A stretch of DNA of 64,000 nucleotides, taken from NCBI GenBank assembly GCA_039819165.1, contig JBCBSM010000002.1:1-64000 (forward strand), in the 5' to 3' direction. The notes beneath the pieces were generated by a model. It saw nothing but the letters and a program-made list of their open reading frames with translations, was not told the origin of the DNA and did no database searches. The number at the start of each line of letters is the position of its first letter. Position 1 is the first letter of the stretch. Source of the stretch: Planctomycetota bacterium (GTDB taxonomy: Bacteria > Planctomycetota > Phycisphaerae > Phycisphaerales > UBA1924). Position numbers and translations under genes: made by a program. Shown here piece by piece: positions 41,494 to 50,160 of this stretch.

Positions 41494-42546
41494 ATGGCAC
41501 ACAACGCTCCCGTCCGCAGCATCCCCCTCCGGCTCCCACGCTCGCGCACCGCGACGGCCGCCCTCGCCGCCGCCTCGATGTGCCTCGCGCTCGCCCCCAC
41601 CGTCGCCGCCCATGGGGCGAGCCAGGACGCCCGTCGGGGAAGCGCCCAGGCCGCCGACCCGCTGTCCCGAGACCCCGCCTGGGTGGCGGTCTTCGACGGC
41701 ATCTACCACTTCGCCGAGCCCAGCAAGGACGCCCGCATGGGCTTCGCCCAGCCCTCGGAGATCCGCGACATCCTGGTCCGCACCGGCGACCGCGTGGCCA
41801 AGGGCGACGTGCTCGTCCGAGCCCGCGACGGCGGCGCGCGGGAGGCCGTCAACCTCCAGCGCCGCCGCGCCGAGAACCGCCTGGAGATCCTGAGCGCCGA
41901 GAACGACCTCGCGCTCGCCCAGATCGAGTTCGACAACCAGGAACGCGCGCGGGAGGATGGCGCCAGCAACAACCTCGAGTACGACCGATCCAAGACCCGC
42001 CTCGAGGCCGCCAAGCTGCAACTCGACGCCGCCCACGAGCGCTTCACCGAGCAGGGCATCACCCTCAAGCGGCTCGAGTCCGAGCTCGAACGCTTCAGCC
42101 TGATCGCGCAGTTCGACGGCGTCGTCGAGTCCGTCGAGGTCTCGCCGGGCCAGGTCATGCAGGACTCCGCCCCCGTCCTGCGGCTGGTCGCCATTGATCC
42201 GCTGCACATCCGCCTGCCCACCCCCACCTCGATGATCCGCGTCGGCCAGGACGACGAGATCAAGCCCGGCAACGACGCCTGGGTCGTGATGAACGTCGCG
42301 GGCGATCCCAAGATGGTCCGGGGCCGCGTCCTGGAGGTCAGCCCGGTCGCCAACTTTGCGGCCGACCGCGTGACCGTGAAGATCGAGATCCCCAACGCCG
42401 AACGCCTGCTGGCGGGCCTGCAGGCCTGGGTCCGCTTCGAGGAGCCGTCGGCCGAGTTCATGCAGACGCTGGCCCGCTATCCCGGATCGATCATGCCGGC
42501 CCCCGACATTGACGCGAACCCGACCGCCGTCGCCGATGCGCCCTAG
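41494..42546 (+). CDS. HlyD/RND-type periplasmic adaptor (first gene of the M50/SecA-like operon)
   Basis: 350 residues. The N-terminus holds a signal sequence ending near VAAHGASQ. A half lipoyl motif (ARMGFAQPSEIRDILVRTGDRVAKGDVLVRARD) is followed by a coiled coil (RRAENRLEILSAENDLALAQIEFDNQERAREDG) and the second half (FSLIAQFDGVVESVEVSPGQVMQDSAPVLRLVAID). A beta-barrel domain follows (PTPTSMIRVGQDDEIKPG, AWVVMNV). This is the plan of periplasmic adaptors of tripartite pumps. There is no adjacent pump or outer-membrane channel; instead the next genes encode another HlyD-like fusion, an M50-like protein and a SecA-like ATPase. The following start is 51 bp away. Confidence 0.85.
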   Translation: MAHNAPVRSIPLRLPRSRTATAALAAASMCLALAPTVAAHGASQDARRGSAQAADPLSRDPAWVAVFDGIYHFAEPSKDARMGFAQPSEIRDILVRTGDRVAKGDVLVRARDGGAREAVNLQRRRAENRLEILSAENDLALAQIEFDNQERAREDGASNNLEYDRSKTRLEAAKLQLDAAHERFTEQGITLKRLESELERFSLIAQFDGVVESVEVSPGQVMQDSAPVLRLVAIDPLHIRLPTPTSMIRVGQDDEIKPGNDAWVVMNVAGDPKMVRGRVLEVSPVANFAADRVTVKIEIPNAERLLAGLQAWVRFEEPSAEFMQTLARYPGSIMPAPDIDANPTAVADAP

Positions 42547-42597
42547 CCCGCGGCCCCGCCGGCCGAACGAGCCCGACCCCACCGAGACGCACCACCC

Positions 42598-44577
42598 GTG
42601 ACCGACCTGTCCAAACTCCGCACGCCCGCCTGGCGACGCGTCGTCGAGGAGCTGTCGAGCGACGCCGCCAACGCGACGGCCTTCCTGACCCGGCTGTGCG
42701 GCGTGCTGGCCCGCGTGGCCAACGCGCGGCAGGGCGCCATCGTGCTCGTCGCGCCCGACACCGAGACCGGCGGCGACGAGGCCAGCATTCCGTATGCCGT
42801 CGCGGTCGCGTCCGCCGGAGGTCGCCCCCCCGAGGCAGCCCCCATCGACCCCGCCCGCGTCGAGCACGGCTCGTGGATGCGGGCCGCCGCCACCGAAGCG
42901 CAGAAGACCGGCGACGCCCGGGTGTTCTCGCTGGCCGAGGATGACGACGGCATCTACTCCGCGGGCGGCCAGGCCGCCGCGGTCCTCGCCTGCCCGGTGG
43001 ACCTCAAGTTCGAGGATGGCAAGCGGGCGACCATCTGCATCACCGTCGAGCAGCGCTCCCGCGAGGCCATCCAGACCACGATGGCGCTCATGGAGCTGCT
43101 GTGCGGCTACGCGCGGCTGCATGTCGCCCGCCAGGACGCACGCGGCGCGTGGCAGGCGTCGGCAGCACTCGATCTCGCCGGCCGCCTCATCGCCTCCATC
43201 AACGAGGCCGACGGCTTCAAGGGCGCGTGCCTGCAGATGGTCAACGACCTCGCCCGCGCAGCCGGCGCCGACCGCGCCGCGCTGGGCTGGGTCAAGGGGT
43301 TGGGTGATTCGGGCGTAGTCCGCGTCGTCGCGCTCAGCGATACCGAGCACGTCGACCGCCGCCTCAAGATGGTCCGCATGATCGAGGCGGCGATGGAGGA
43401 GTGCTTCGACCAGGAGCACGCCGTCGTCTATCCGCTGCCCAAGGCGCCACCGAGCGTCGACGGCAGCGAGCCGGACGCCGACCCGGTGCTCGCCGCCGCC
43501 ATCACCCACGCCCACCGCGAGCTGTCGTCCAGCGACGCCCGCATGCGGGTCGGCTCGCTGCCCATCCGCTCGGGAGAGAACGTCGTCGGCGTCGCCACCC
43601 TCGAGGTCACCGACGGCGTGGAGGTCAATCCCGCCCGCCTCGAATTGCTCCAGGCCACGCTCGACCTCGTCGGCCCGGTCATCGAGCTCCGCCGCAGCGA
43701 CGACCGCCCGCTGCCGGTCCGCGCCTGGCACAGCACGCTGCGGACGGCCGCCTGGGTGCTCACGCCCAAGCACACCGCGTGGAAGCTTGCGGCCGTCGTT
43801 GCACTGGTGATCCTGCTGGCGATCACCTTCATCAAGATCCCCTACCGCATCGACGCGCAGGCCGAGCTGGTCGCCGTCGACGAGCGGGTGGTGGCCGCGC
43901 CCTACGCCGGCATCATCTTCGAGGTGCCCGAGGGCATCAAGCCCGGCGCCCAGGTGAGCGCGGGCGACGTGCTGCTGCGGCTGGATACCACCGAGCTCCA
44001 GGAGAGCCAGCTCGACGCCCAGAGCCGCATGTCGGCCGCCCTCCGCGAGGCCGACGAGGCCCGCAAGGAGAACGACCTCAACGCCGCGACGCAGGCCGAG
44101 GCGCGGGCCGAGCAGGCCGCCGCAAGCCTCCGCTACGTCAACCTGCAGATCGAGCGGGCCGTCGTTCGCGCCCCCATCGACGGCACGATCATCTCCGGCG
44201 ATGCGCGACGCCGCGTCGGATCGGCCGCCGAGCTCGGCGAACCGATCTACCGCATCGCCAGCCTCGACCAGCTCGAGGTCGTCGCCCGCGTCGAGGACCG
44301 CGACATCGGCTACGTCACCGCCGAGAGCGTCGGCGGCTTCGCCACCCGGGCGCGCCCGGGTGAGCGATTCGAGCTGCAGGGCCAGACCCTCGTGCCCCTG
44401 GGCCGCCCCGACGAGGGCGCCAACGTCTTCGAGCTGCGCGGCGTGCTCGTCGATCCGCCCGGCTGGCTGCGGCCGGGCATGGAGGGCATTGCCTACTTCG
44501 ATACCGAGAACAAGCGGATCGTGTGGGTGCTCAGCCGCCGGCTGATCGACACCGTCCGCCTCTGGCTCTGGTACTAG
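42598..44577 (+). CDS. GAF-HlyD fusion membrane protein
   Basis: 659 residues from GTG 42598. Residues ~20-180 and ~190-365 look like two GAF-type sensory modules (ANARQGAIVLVAPD..., AACPVDLKFEDGKRATICITVEQRS; GCLQMVNDLARAAGADRAALGW, VGSLPIRSGENVVGVATLEV). One membrane helix lies at ~395-412. After it comes a HlyD-like periplasmic part: RIDAQAELVAVDERVVAAPYAGIIFEVPEGIKPGAQVSAGDVLLRLD, a helical hairpin rich in Ala/Glu, then VVRAPIDGTIISGDARRRVGSAAELGEPIYRIAS. A cytoplasmic sensor fused to a membrane fusion protein is unusual and suggests signal-gated export. It ends IDTVRLWLWY. Confidence 0.82.
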   Translation: MTDLSKLRTPAWRRVVEELSSDAANATAFLTRLCGVLARVANARQGAIVLVAPDTETGGDEASIPYAVAVASAGGRPPEAAPIDPARVEHGSWMRAAATEAQKTGDARVFSLAEDDDGIYSAGGQAAAVLACPVDLKFEDGKRATICITVEQRSREAIQTTMALMELLCGYARLHVARQDARGAWQASAALDLAGRLIASINEADGFKGACLQMVNDLARAAGADRAALGWVKGLGDSGVVRVVALSDTEHVDRRLKMVRMIEAAMEECFDQEHAVVYPLPKAPPSVDGSEPDADPVLAAAITHAHRELSSSDARMRVGSLPIRSGENVVGVATLEVTDGVEVNPARLELLQATLDLVGPVIELRRSDDRPLPVRAWHSTLRTAAWVLTPKHTAWKLAAVVALVILLAITFIKIPYRIDAQAELVAVDERVVAAPYAGIIFEVPEGIKPGAQVSAGDVLLRLDTTELQESQLDAQSRMSAALREADEARKENDLNAATQAEARAEQAAASLRYVNLQIERAVVRAPIDGTIISGDARRRVGSAAELGEPIYRIASLDQLEVVARVEDRDIGYVTAESVGGFATRARPGERFELQGQTLVPLGRPDEGANVFELRGVLVDPPGWLRPGMEGIAYFDTENKRIVWVLSRRLIDTVRLWLWY

Positions 44578-44593
44578 CCGCCCGGACCGCACC

Positions 44594-46774
44594 ATGAGCG
44601 AACGACCAACCTTCAGCCCGGTGTGGAGCCGCGTGCGGGCGCTCAAGCCCCACCTGCGTTCGCACACCCAGATCACCCGGCAGCACTACCGCGGCCGCCG
44701 GTGGCATGTGGTGCACGATCCCGCCAGCAACCAGTTCTACCGCCTCACGCCCATGGCCTACGAGCTGGTGTGCCTGCTCGACGGCCGCCGCACCGTCGAG
44801 GACGCCTGGAAGCTGTGCCTCGAGACCCACGGCGACGAGGCGCCCACCCAGGTCGAGGCCGTCGAGCTCATCGGCCAGCTCTACAACGCCAACCTGCTGG
44901 CCGTCGACGACACGCCCGAGACCGAGCAGCTGCTCAGCCGCTCGCGGAAGCGCAAGGAGCGCAAGGCCATCCAGCAGGCCATGGGCATCATGTACTTCCG
45001 CGTCCGGCTGTTCAATCCGGACGGCATCTTCGAGGCCCTCGAGCCCATCGTCCGCCCGCTGATCACCCGCTGGGGCCTGATCGCCTGGATCGTGCTGCTC
45101 GGCTCGGCCCTGATCGCGCTCGCCAGCGAGTTCGATGCGCTCTTCGCCTCGGAGCGCTTCCAGGGCGCCATCGCCCCGGCCAATTGGCCCTGGCTGATCG
45201 TCATCTTCGTCATCAGCAAGATCATCCACGAGAGCGGCCACGGGCTGGTCTGCAAGCGCTTCGGCGGCCAGGTCCCCGAGATCGGCATCATGATGCTGGT
45301 GCTGTTCCCCGCGCCCTACGTCGATGCGTCGAGCTGCTGGGCCTTCCCCAGCAAGTGGCAGCGGGTCGCCGTCGCCGCCGCCGGCATGCTCTTCGAGCTG
45401 GCCACCGCGGCCCTCGCCGCCTTCGTCTGGCTCGCGACGCTCGATAGCGGCGGCCTGTTCAACCAGCTGGCCTACAGCACCATGCTCACGGCGAGCATCA
45501 CAACGCTGCTGTTCAACGCCAACCCGCTGATGCGCTTCGACGGCTACTACATCCTCAGCGACTTGATGGAGGCGCCCAACCTGATGCAGCGGGCCCAGGG
45601 CCTCATCAAGTACCACTTCCAGAAGCTGCTGTACTTCAACAAGCGGGCCAAGCCCCCCACCATCCAGCCCGGCGAGGGACCGCTGCTGTTCGTCTACGGC
45701 TGGGCGGCGCTGGCCTATCGCGTCTTCCTGTTCTTCTCGATCACGCTCTTCGTCATGGGCCAGCTCTTCGGCATCGGGCTGGTGCTCGCCATCTGGACCG
45801 CCGCCGCGTGGTTCCTGATCCCCACGGGCAAGTGGGTCCACTGGCTGGCGACGCACCCGCACCTGGCCGAGCACCGCACGCGGGCGGTGCTCACGAGCAT
45901 CCTGGCGGTGGCCTTCGGGGCCATCGTGCTCGGGGCGATCCCCGTGCCCGACCACCGCCGCACCGACGCGGTCGTCGAGAGCATGCAGCAGACCGGCGTC
46001 TTCGCGGGCGCCGACGGCTTCGTCGTCGACGTGCCGGCCGAGCCGGGCACCCGCGTGGCGGAGGGCGACGTCCTGGTTGTCTGCGAGAACCCCGAGCTGG
46101 TCGCGCAGCTCGCGCAGGCCCGGAGCCGGGCCGCCGAGCTGGAGGCCCGCTTCCGCCTGGCGATGTCCGAGCAGATGCCCATCAACGACCTGATGACCCA
46201 GCGCCGCCGGGCGCTGGCCGAGCGGCTCGCCTTCCTGCAGGATCGCGTCGATGCACTGACCATCCGCGCACCGCACGCGGGCTACGTCGCCGACGATCCG
46301 GGCCGCCACGCCGGGGCCTTCGTCCGCATCGGCGAGCCGATCTGCACCGTCGTCGAGAGCGAGGACATCCAGGTGGTGGCCTCGCTGGACCAGGGCGAGG
46401 CCGACTGGCTGCAGCTCCTGGCCTTCGAGGAGGACTTCACCGCCAAGATCCGCCGGCGGACCGAGCCAGGCCAGAGCCATCCGGTGGTCGCCGTCCGCCG
46501 CCGCGCCGCCGGCGACCGCACGCTCCCCCACCCGGCGCTGGCCGACGTCGGCGGCGGCCAGGTGCTCACCGATCGCCAGCAGCAGGGCGCCCCCACGGCC
46601 AAGCGCGCCCGCTTCGTCGTCGAGATGGACGCGACCTTCGAGCCGGGCCAGTCGAGGTCGGCCCCGATGCCCGGCGAGCGGGTGGTCGTGCTCTTCACGC
46701 TGCCGTCGCGACCGCTGGCGAGCCAGTGGATTGATCGCCTCCGCCGGCTGGTCCAGGGGCGCATCGACCTGTGA
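44594..46774 (+). CDS. PqqD-like / M50 site-2-protease-like / HlyD fusion protein
   Basis: 726 residues, 16 bp after the previous stop. Residues ~25-110 form a PqqD-like winged module (WHVVHDPASNQFYRLTPMAYELVCLLDG). Membrane helices begin at ~162. The metalloprotease motif HESGH (H212, E213, H216) lies in KIIHESGHGLVCKRFGG, and NPLMRFDG (Asp316) supplies the third ligand, so the zinc site looks intact. After more helices, residues ~455-660 carry a HlyD-type lipoyl/hairpin segment (TGVFAGADGFVVDVPAEPGTRVAEGDVLVVCENPEL; LTIRAPHAGYVADDPG). Such fusions occur in RiPP and efflux-like loci. The stop overlaps the SecA-like gene (GTGA). Confidence 0.88.
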   Translation: MSERPTFSPVWSRVRALKPHLRSHTQITRQHYRGRRWHVVHDPASNQFYRLTPMAYELVCLLDGRRTVEDAWKLCLETHGDEAPTQVEAVELIGQLYNANLLAVDDTPETEQLLSRSRKRKERKAIQQAMGIMYFRVRLFNPDGIFEALEPIVRPLITRWGLIAWIVLLGSALIALASEFDALFASERFQGAIAPANWPWLIVIFVISKIIHESGHGLVCKRFGGQVPEIGIMMLVLFPAPYVDASSCWAFPSKWQRVAVAAAGMLFELATAALAAFVWLATLDSGGLFNQLAYSTMLTASITTLLFNANPLMRFDGYYILSDLMEAPNLMQRAQGLIKYHFQKLLYFNKRAKPPTIQPGEGPLLFVYGWAALAYRVFLFFSITLFVMGQLFGIGLVLAIWTAAAWFLIPTGKWVHWLATHPHLAEHRTRAVLTSILAVAFGAIVLGAIPVPDHRRTDAVVESMQQTGVFAGADGFVVDVPAEPGTRVAEGDVLVVCENPELVAQLAQARSRAAELEARFRLAMSEQMPINDLMTQRRRALAERLAFLQDRVDALTIRAPHAGYVADDPGRHAGAFVRIGEPICTVVESEDIQVVASLDQGEADWLQLLAFEEDFTAKIRRRTEPGQSHPVVAVRRRAAGDRTLPHPALADVGGGQVLTDRQQQGAPTAKRARFVVEMDATFEPGQSRSAPMPGERVVVLFTLPSRPLASQWIDRLRRLVQGRIDL

Positions 46775-48789
46775 GCGCCGCCGCTCCATCGCCCGCCGGC
46801 GTCTCGCCGCTCACGCGGTACGAGGTGCTCTACCAGGCGCTCCGCGCACGACGCCGGCGGCCGCCGAGCTACTCGGCCCTGGACAAGATCGCCGTCGCGG
46901 CGGGCGCCAAGGCCGAACTGCTCCGCGTCTCCCGCCGCTACCTGCTGGCCGAGGCCGAGCAGATCGACGCGCTGCGGCCCACCATCGCCGACCTGGGCGA
47001 AGGCCCGCTCGACGACGCCATCCGCACGGCGCGGGAGGCCTTCGTGCGGGGCAGGGCGGACCGCGAACAGGTCCGCCACGCCTTCGCGCTGCTCCGCGAG
47101 GTCGCCCGCCGCCAGACCGGCGAGGAGCCCTTCGTCGTACAGCTCGCCGGCGCGCTGGGCATGTACCATGGCCGCGTCGTCGAGATGGCGACCGGCGAGG
47201 GCAAGACGCTCACCGGCTCGATCGCCGCCCCGCTCATTGCCTGGTCCCGCAAGCGGCTGCACGTGCTCACGGTCAACGACTACCTCGCCGCTCGGGACGC
47301 CGAGTCCCGCCGGCCGATCTACGAGCGGTGCGGCTTGCGGGTCGGCGCCATCACCCAGGAGATGACCCCCGCCGAGCGCGCGGGCATGTACGCCCGGCAC
47401 ATCGTCTACGGCACGCCCAAGCAGATCACCGCCGACTGGCTCCGCGACCAGCTGCGGCTCGGCCGGCTCAAGACGCCGTGGGTCGGCCGCCAGGCGCTCG
47501 CGCGGCTGGGTGACCGCGCCGAAGCCGGCGGCCTGGCGCCGCTCGTCCCCGGGCTGCACGCCGCCCTCGTCGACGAGGCCGACGCCGTGCTCATCGACGA
47601 GGGAGTCGTCCCCCTGATCATCGCCCAGCCCCGCACGCAGGACGACATGGGCCCCGTCTACCGCACCGCCTCGCAGCTGGCCGCCCAGCTCGACGAGGGA
47701 CCCGACTACTCGATCGACCACGTCCGCCGCAAGGCCGAGCTCAAACGCCGGGGCCGCGAGCGGCTCAAGGACCTCTTCGCCGAGCAGGACGAGGCCATCT
47801 GGCGGGCGCAGCGGCGGGCCGAGGAGCTCATCCGCCAGGCACTCGTCGCCCGGCATTGCTACCTGCGCGGGCACCACTACCAGATCGTCGACGGCCGCGT
47901 GGTCATCGTCGACGAGTACACCGGCCGCTTCCTGGCCGACCGCTCGTGGGAGCACGGCCTGCACCAGTCGGTCGAGGCCAAGGAGGACGTCGAGGTCACC
48001 GCCGACCGCGAGACGCTCGCCCGCGTCAGCTTCCAGCGATTCTTCCGCAGCTACCGCTTCCTGGCGGGCATGACGGGCACCGCGGCCGACGCGCGGAGCG
48101 AGATCGAGACGGTCTACGCCCGGCCGGTCGTCGTCATCCCGACCAACAAGCCGGTGATCCGCGAGCGGATGCCCAGCCGCATCTTCCGCTCCAACGCCGC
48201 CAAGACCGCCGCCATCGTCGACTCGATCGTCGCCCAGCACGCCCAGGGCCGACCGGTGCTCGTGGGCACGCGGTCCATCGAGGCCTCCGAGCGGCTGGCC
48301 GAGCGGCTCGAGGCCCGCGGGCTGCCCCACCGCGTGCTCAACGCCAACTTCGACGAGACCGAGGCCGACATGATCGCCGACGCCGGCCGCAGCGGCGCCA
48401 TCACCGTCGCCACCAACATGGCCGGCCGCGGCACCGACATCGTGCTCGACCGGCAGGCCCGCGACGCCGGCGGGCTGCACGTGCTGCTGTCCGAGGTCCA
48501 CGCCGCCACCCGGATCGACCGCCAGTTCATCGGACGCAGCGGCCGGCAGGGCGACCCGGGGTCGGCCCAGGTCTTCGCGAGCCTCGAGGACGAGGTGCTC
48601 ATCCACGAGTGCCCGGGCTGGGTCGCATCCATCCGCCGCCGCACGACCCGGGAGGAGATCTCCCACTCGCGGCTCGCCCGCTTCGTCCTGGGCCTCGCCC
48701 AGCGAAGGGCCGAGCGCCGAGCCCGCATCAACCGCGGCCAGGTGATGCGGCAGGACGACTGGATCGACAAGCACCTGCCCGGCGCGTAG
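46771..48789 (+). CDS. Divergent SecA-like ATPase
   Basis: 672 residues, against about 830-930 for housekeeping SecA. Walker A VEMATGEGKTLTG (SecA has EMRTGEGKT) is at ~138-149, then TVNDYLAARDAE, VDEADAVLIDEG (DEAD-type Walker B), the crosslinking-domain stretch VVIVDEYTGRFLADRSWEHGLHQSVEAKE, FRSYRFLAGMTGTA and TNMAGRGTDIVL. It ends at QDDWIDKHLPGA: the C-terminal zinc-binding tail of SecA is missing. A basic N-terminal extension (RARRRRPPS) precedes the motor. GTG start overlaps the M50-like gene, so the ATPase is co-translated with it. It probably powers transfer of a protein substrate through this locus-specific machine; it is not expected to replace the general SecA. Confidence 0.92.
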   Translation: MSAAAPSPAGVSPLTRYEVLYQALRARRRRPPSYSALDKIAVAAGAKAELLRVSRRYLLAEAEQIDALRPTIADLGEGPLDDAIRTAREAFVRGRADREQVRHAFALLREVARRQTGEEPFVVQLAGALGMYHGRVVEMATGEGKTLTGSIAAPLIAWSRKRLHVLTVNDYLAARDAESRRPIYERCGLRVGAITQEMTPAERAGMYARHIVYGTPKQITADWLRDQLRLGRLKTPWVGRQALARLGDRAEAGGLAPLVPGLHAALVDEADAVLIDEGVVPLIIAQPRTQDDMGPVYRTASQLAAQLDEGPDYSIDHVRRKAELKRRGRERLKDLFAEQDEAIWRAQRRAEELIRQALVARHCYLRGHHYQIVDGRVVIVDEYTGRFLADRSWEHGLHQSVEAKEDVEVTADRETLARVSFQRFFRSYRFLAGMTGTAADARSEIETVYARPVVVIPTNKPVIRERMPSRIFRSNAAKTAAIVDSIVAQHAQGRPVLVGTRSIEASERLAERLEARGLPHRVLNANFDETEADMIADAGRSGAITVATNMAGRGTDIVLDRQARDAGGLHVLLSEVHAATRIDRQFIGRSGRQGDPGSAQVFASLEDEVLIHECPGWVASIRRRTTREEISHSRLARFVLGLAQRRAERRARINRGQVMRQDDWIDKHLPGA

Positions 48790-48867
48790 CGGCATCCATC
48801 CATACCGTTTCGAGTTCCGCCGTGAGCCGCGGGCGCAACCATCGCTCCTGCGGATCGGAGGCCGCCC

Positions 48868-49326
48868 ATGGACACGCCCATCTTCCCGCCGCTGCCCAGC
48901 GACGCCTTCGTCCGCAAGGCGGTCATGAACGGCGTCGTCGACGGCGACACCATCGACGTGCAGATCGACGTCGGCTGGTCGCTGCACATGAACGAGCGCC
49001 TGCGCCTCGAATCGGTCAACACCCCCGAGACCAGGGGCGACGAACGCGAGGCGGGGCTCTTCGTCAAGGCTTGGCTCGAGGCCGAACTGCCCACCGAGAC
49101 GCCGCTGGTCATCGCCTCGACGGTCTACGACCGCACGGGTCGGGTCCGGGGCAAGTTCGGCCGCACGGTCGCCATCGTGTATCGCGCCACCGACGGCTGG
49201 TGCCTCAACGAGCAGCTTCTGACGCTGAAGCTCGCGTGGCCGACGGACGACTCGGGTTCGATCATCGGCGAGCGATCGATGTCGCTGCTCACCGGCGTTC
49301 CCGAGGAACTACGAACGCCCGCGTGA
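48868..49326 (+). CDS. Staphylococcal-nuclease-like (thermonuclease) domain protein
   Basis: 152 residues from ATG 48868 (GGAG 8 bases upstream). The SNase fold shows AVMNGVVDGDTIDVQIDVGW, MNERLRLESVNTPETRGDEREAGLFVKAWLEAEL and STVYDRTGRVRGKFGRTVAIV. The calcium-binding Asp in VVDGDTID and the active-site Arg in RLRLESVNTPE are present, as is an Arg/Glu pair in ETRGDEREAG. There is no signal peptide, so it is probably cytosolic, unlike the secreted enzymes. It follows the SecA-like gene by 78 bp and may be read from the same promoter. Confidence 0.85.
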   Translation: MDTPIFPPLPSDAFVRKAVMNGVVDGDTIDVQIDVGWSLHMNERLRLESVNTPETRGDEREAGLFVKAWLEAELPTETPLVIASTVYDRTGRVRGKFGRTVAIVYRATDGWCLNEQLLTLKLAWPTDDSGSIIGERSMSLLTGVPEELRTPA

Positions 49327-49351
49327 TCGGGCGATCTTGCGGCACCCATCA

Positions 49352-49393
49352 TTCGACGAGAAGCAGAATGGGTTCGACGAGAAGCAGAGTGGC
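49352..49393 (+). repeat. 21-bp tandem repeat (2 copies)
   Basis: Two adjacent 21-bp units, each starting TTCGACGAGAAGCAGA, at 49352-49372 and 49373-49393, differing at two positions. They lie between the SNase stop and the terminator of the convergent PEP-CTERM gene. A similar CGAAGCAGAAC...CGAAGCAGCAC pair occurs at 54603-54627, upstream of the other terminator. Confidence 0.75.
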
Positions 49394-49401
49394 AACAACA
49401 A

Positions 49402-49422
49402 CGCCCGGCGATGAGCCGGGCG
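49402..49422 (-). terminator. Rho-independent-like terminator of the minus-strand PEP-CTERM gene
   Basis: CGCCCGGC (49402-49409) and GCCGGGCG (49415-49422) form an 8-bp perfect stem with loop GATGA. On the minus strand it is followed by TTGTTGTTG, a T-rich tail. It lies 37 bp beyond the stop of the gene at 49459-50076. Confidence 0.75.
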
Positions 49423-49458
49423 CTGCGGGGTTGACAGGGTTGTCTGTCGCGACCGGGA

Positions 49459-50076
49459 TTAGCGGCGACGACGGATGGCGGCCAGGCCGCCCATGCCGAG
49501 CAGGGCCAGCGACGCCGGCGCCGGGACGGCGGTGATCTGGACGTCGTCGATGTACCAGCCAACGCGCTCGACGACGGTGGTCGAGACGAAGTTGAAGGTG
49601 ATCTCGACGTCGCTCAGGCCGGCGTAGGCATCGAGGTTGATGTTCACCTCGCGCCAGTCGCCCGTCGGGCCGCCGTCGGCTAGCAGGACCTCGTCGCCGT
49701 TGACGATGACGCTGGCCATGTCGAAGGTCGACGAACCACTGTCCAGCCACTCCTGGTAGGAGAGGTTGATGTCGGTCAGGCCGGTGAAGTCGAAGGTCTG
49801 GCTGAGCTGCTCATCGCTGCCGACGCCGTGCAGGCCGCCGATGACGGTGCCCCACACGAAATCGCCGCTGAAGCCGCCGACGGGCTCGGGGCCGCCGAAG
49901 CCGCCGAGAGCCGTGCCGTCCGCTCCGACGGGGATGCCACGCTCCCAGTCGCCGTTCACGCCACTGGCCACGAAGCCGCCACCATCGGCCTCAAAGTCGG
50001 AAAAGAAGATCGTCGACTGGGCGGCGGCGGCCGAAGCCACGCCAGCGACGGCAACAACACTCAGAGCAATGCGCAT
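49459..50076 (-). CDS. PEP-CTERM-anchored secreted protein (first)
   Basis: 205 residues from ATG 50076, with AGGAG 8 bases upstream; ATG 50091 is an alternative. Signal peptide 1-20 (ending ASAAAAQ). The mature domain is a beta-sandwich-like module: FFSDFEADGGGFVASGVNGDWERGIPVG, LSQTFDFTGLTDINLSYQEWLDSG, VERVGWYIDDVQI, similar to MAM/adhesion-type folds with a DDVQI end. The tail VPAPASLALLGMGGLAAIRRRR is a PEP-CTERM sorting signal: a motif, a hydrophobic helix and an Arg cluster, read by exosortase. No exosortase gene is in the window. Confidence 0.9.
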   Translation of the reverse strand: MRIALSVVAVAGVASAAAAQSTIFFSDFEADGGGFVASGVNGDWERGIPVGADGTALGGFGGPEPVGGFSGDFVWGTVIGGLHGVGSDEQLSQTFDFTGLTDINLSYQEWLDSGSSTFDMASVIVNGDEVLLADGGPTGDWREVNINLDAYAGLSDVEITFNFVSTTVVERVGWYIDDVQITAVPAPASLALLGMGGLAAIRRRR

Positions 50077-50160
50077 CGTCTCACTCCTCATACGAATGGA
50101 CGCCGGACGCGTTCCGGCGGTGTCAAGTCTCTCCACCGGCTATGCCGGTCGATTGGCGAG

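Noticed and set aside
41332-44676. Very long open frame on the minus strand opposite the HlyD and GAF-HlyD genes
   Set aside because: It is a mirror of GC-rich coding sequence: residue composition is Arg/Ala/Gly-biased without motifs, and the plus strand has clear families.
41494-48789. Standard RND or ABC efflux pump
   Set aside because: No RND permease, ABC ATPase or outer-membrane factor is present; the ATPase is SecA-like.
46282-48987. 901-codon minus-strand open frame opposite the SecA-like gene
   Set aside because: No ribosome site, no domain pattern, and it spans two plus-strand genes with clear motifs.
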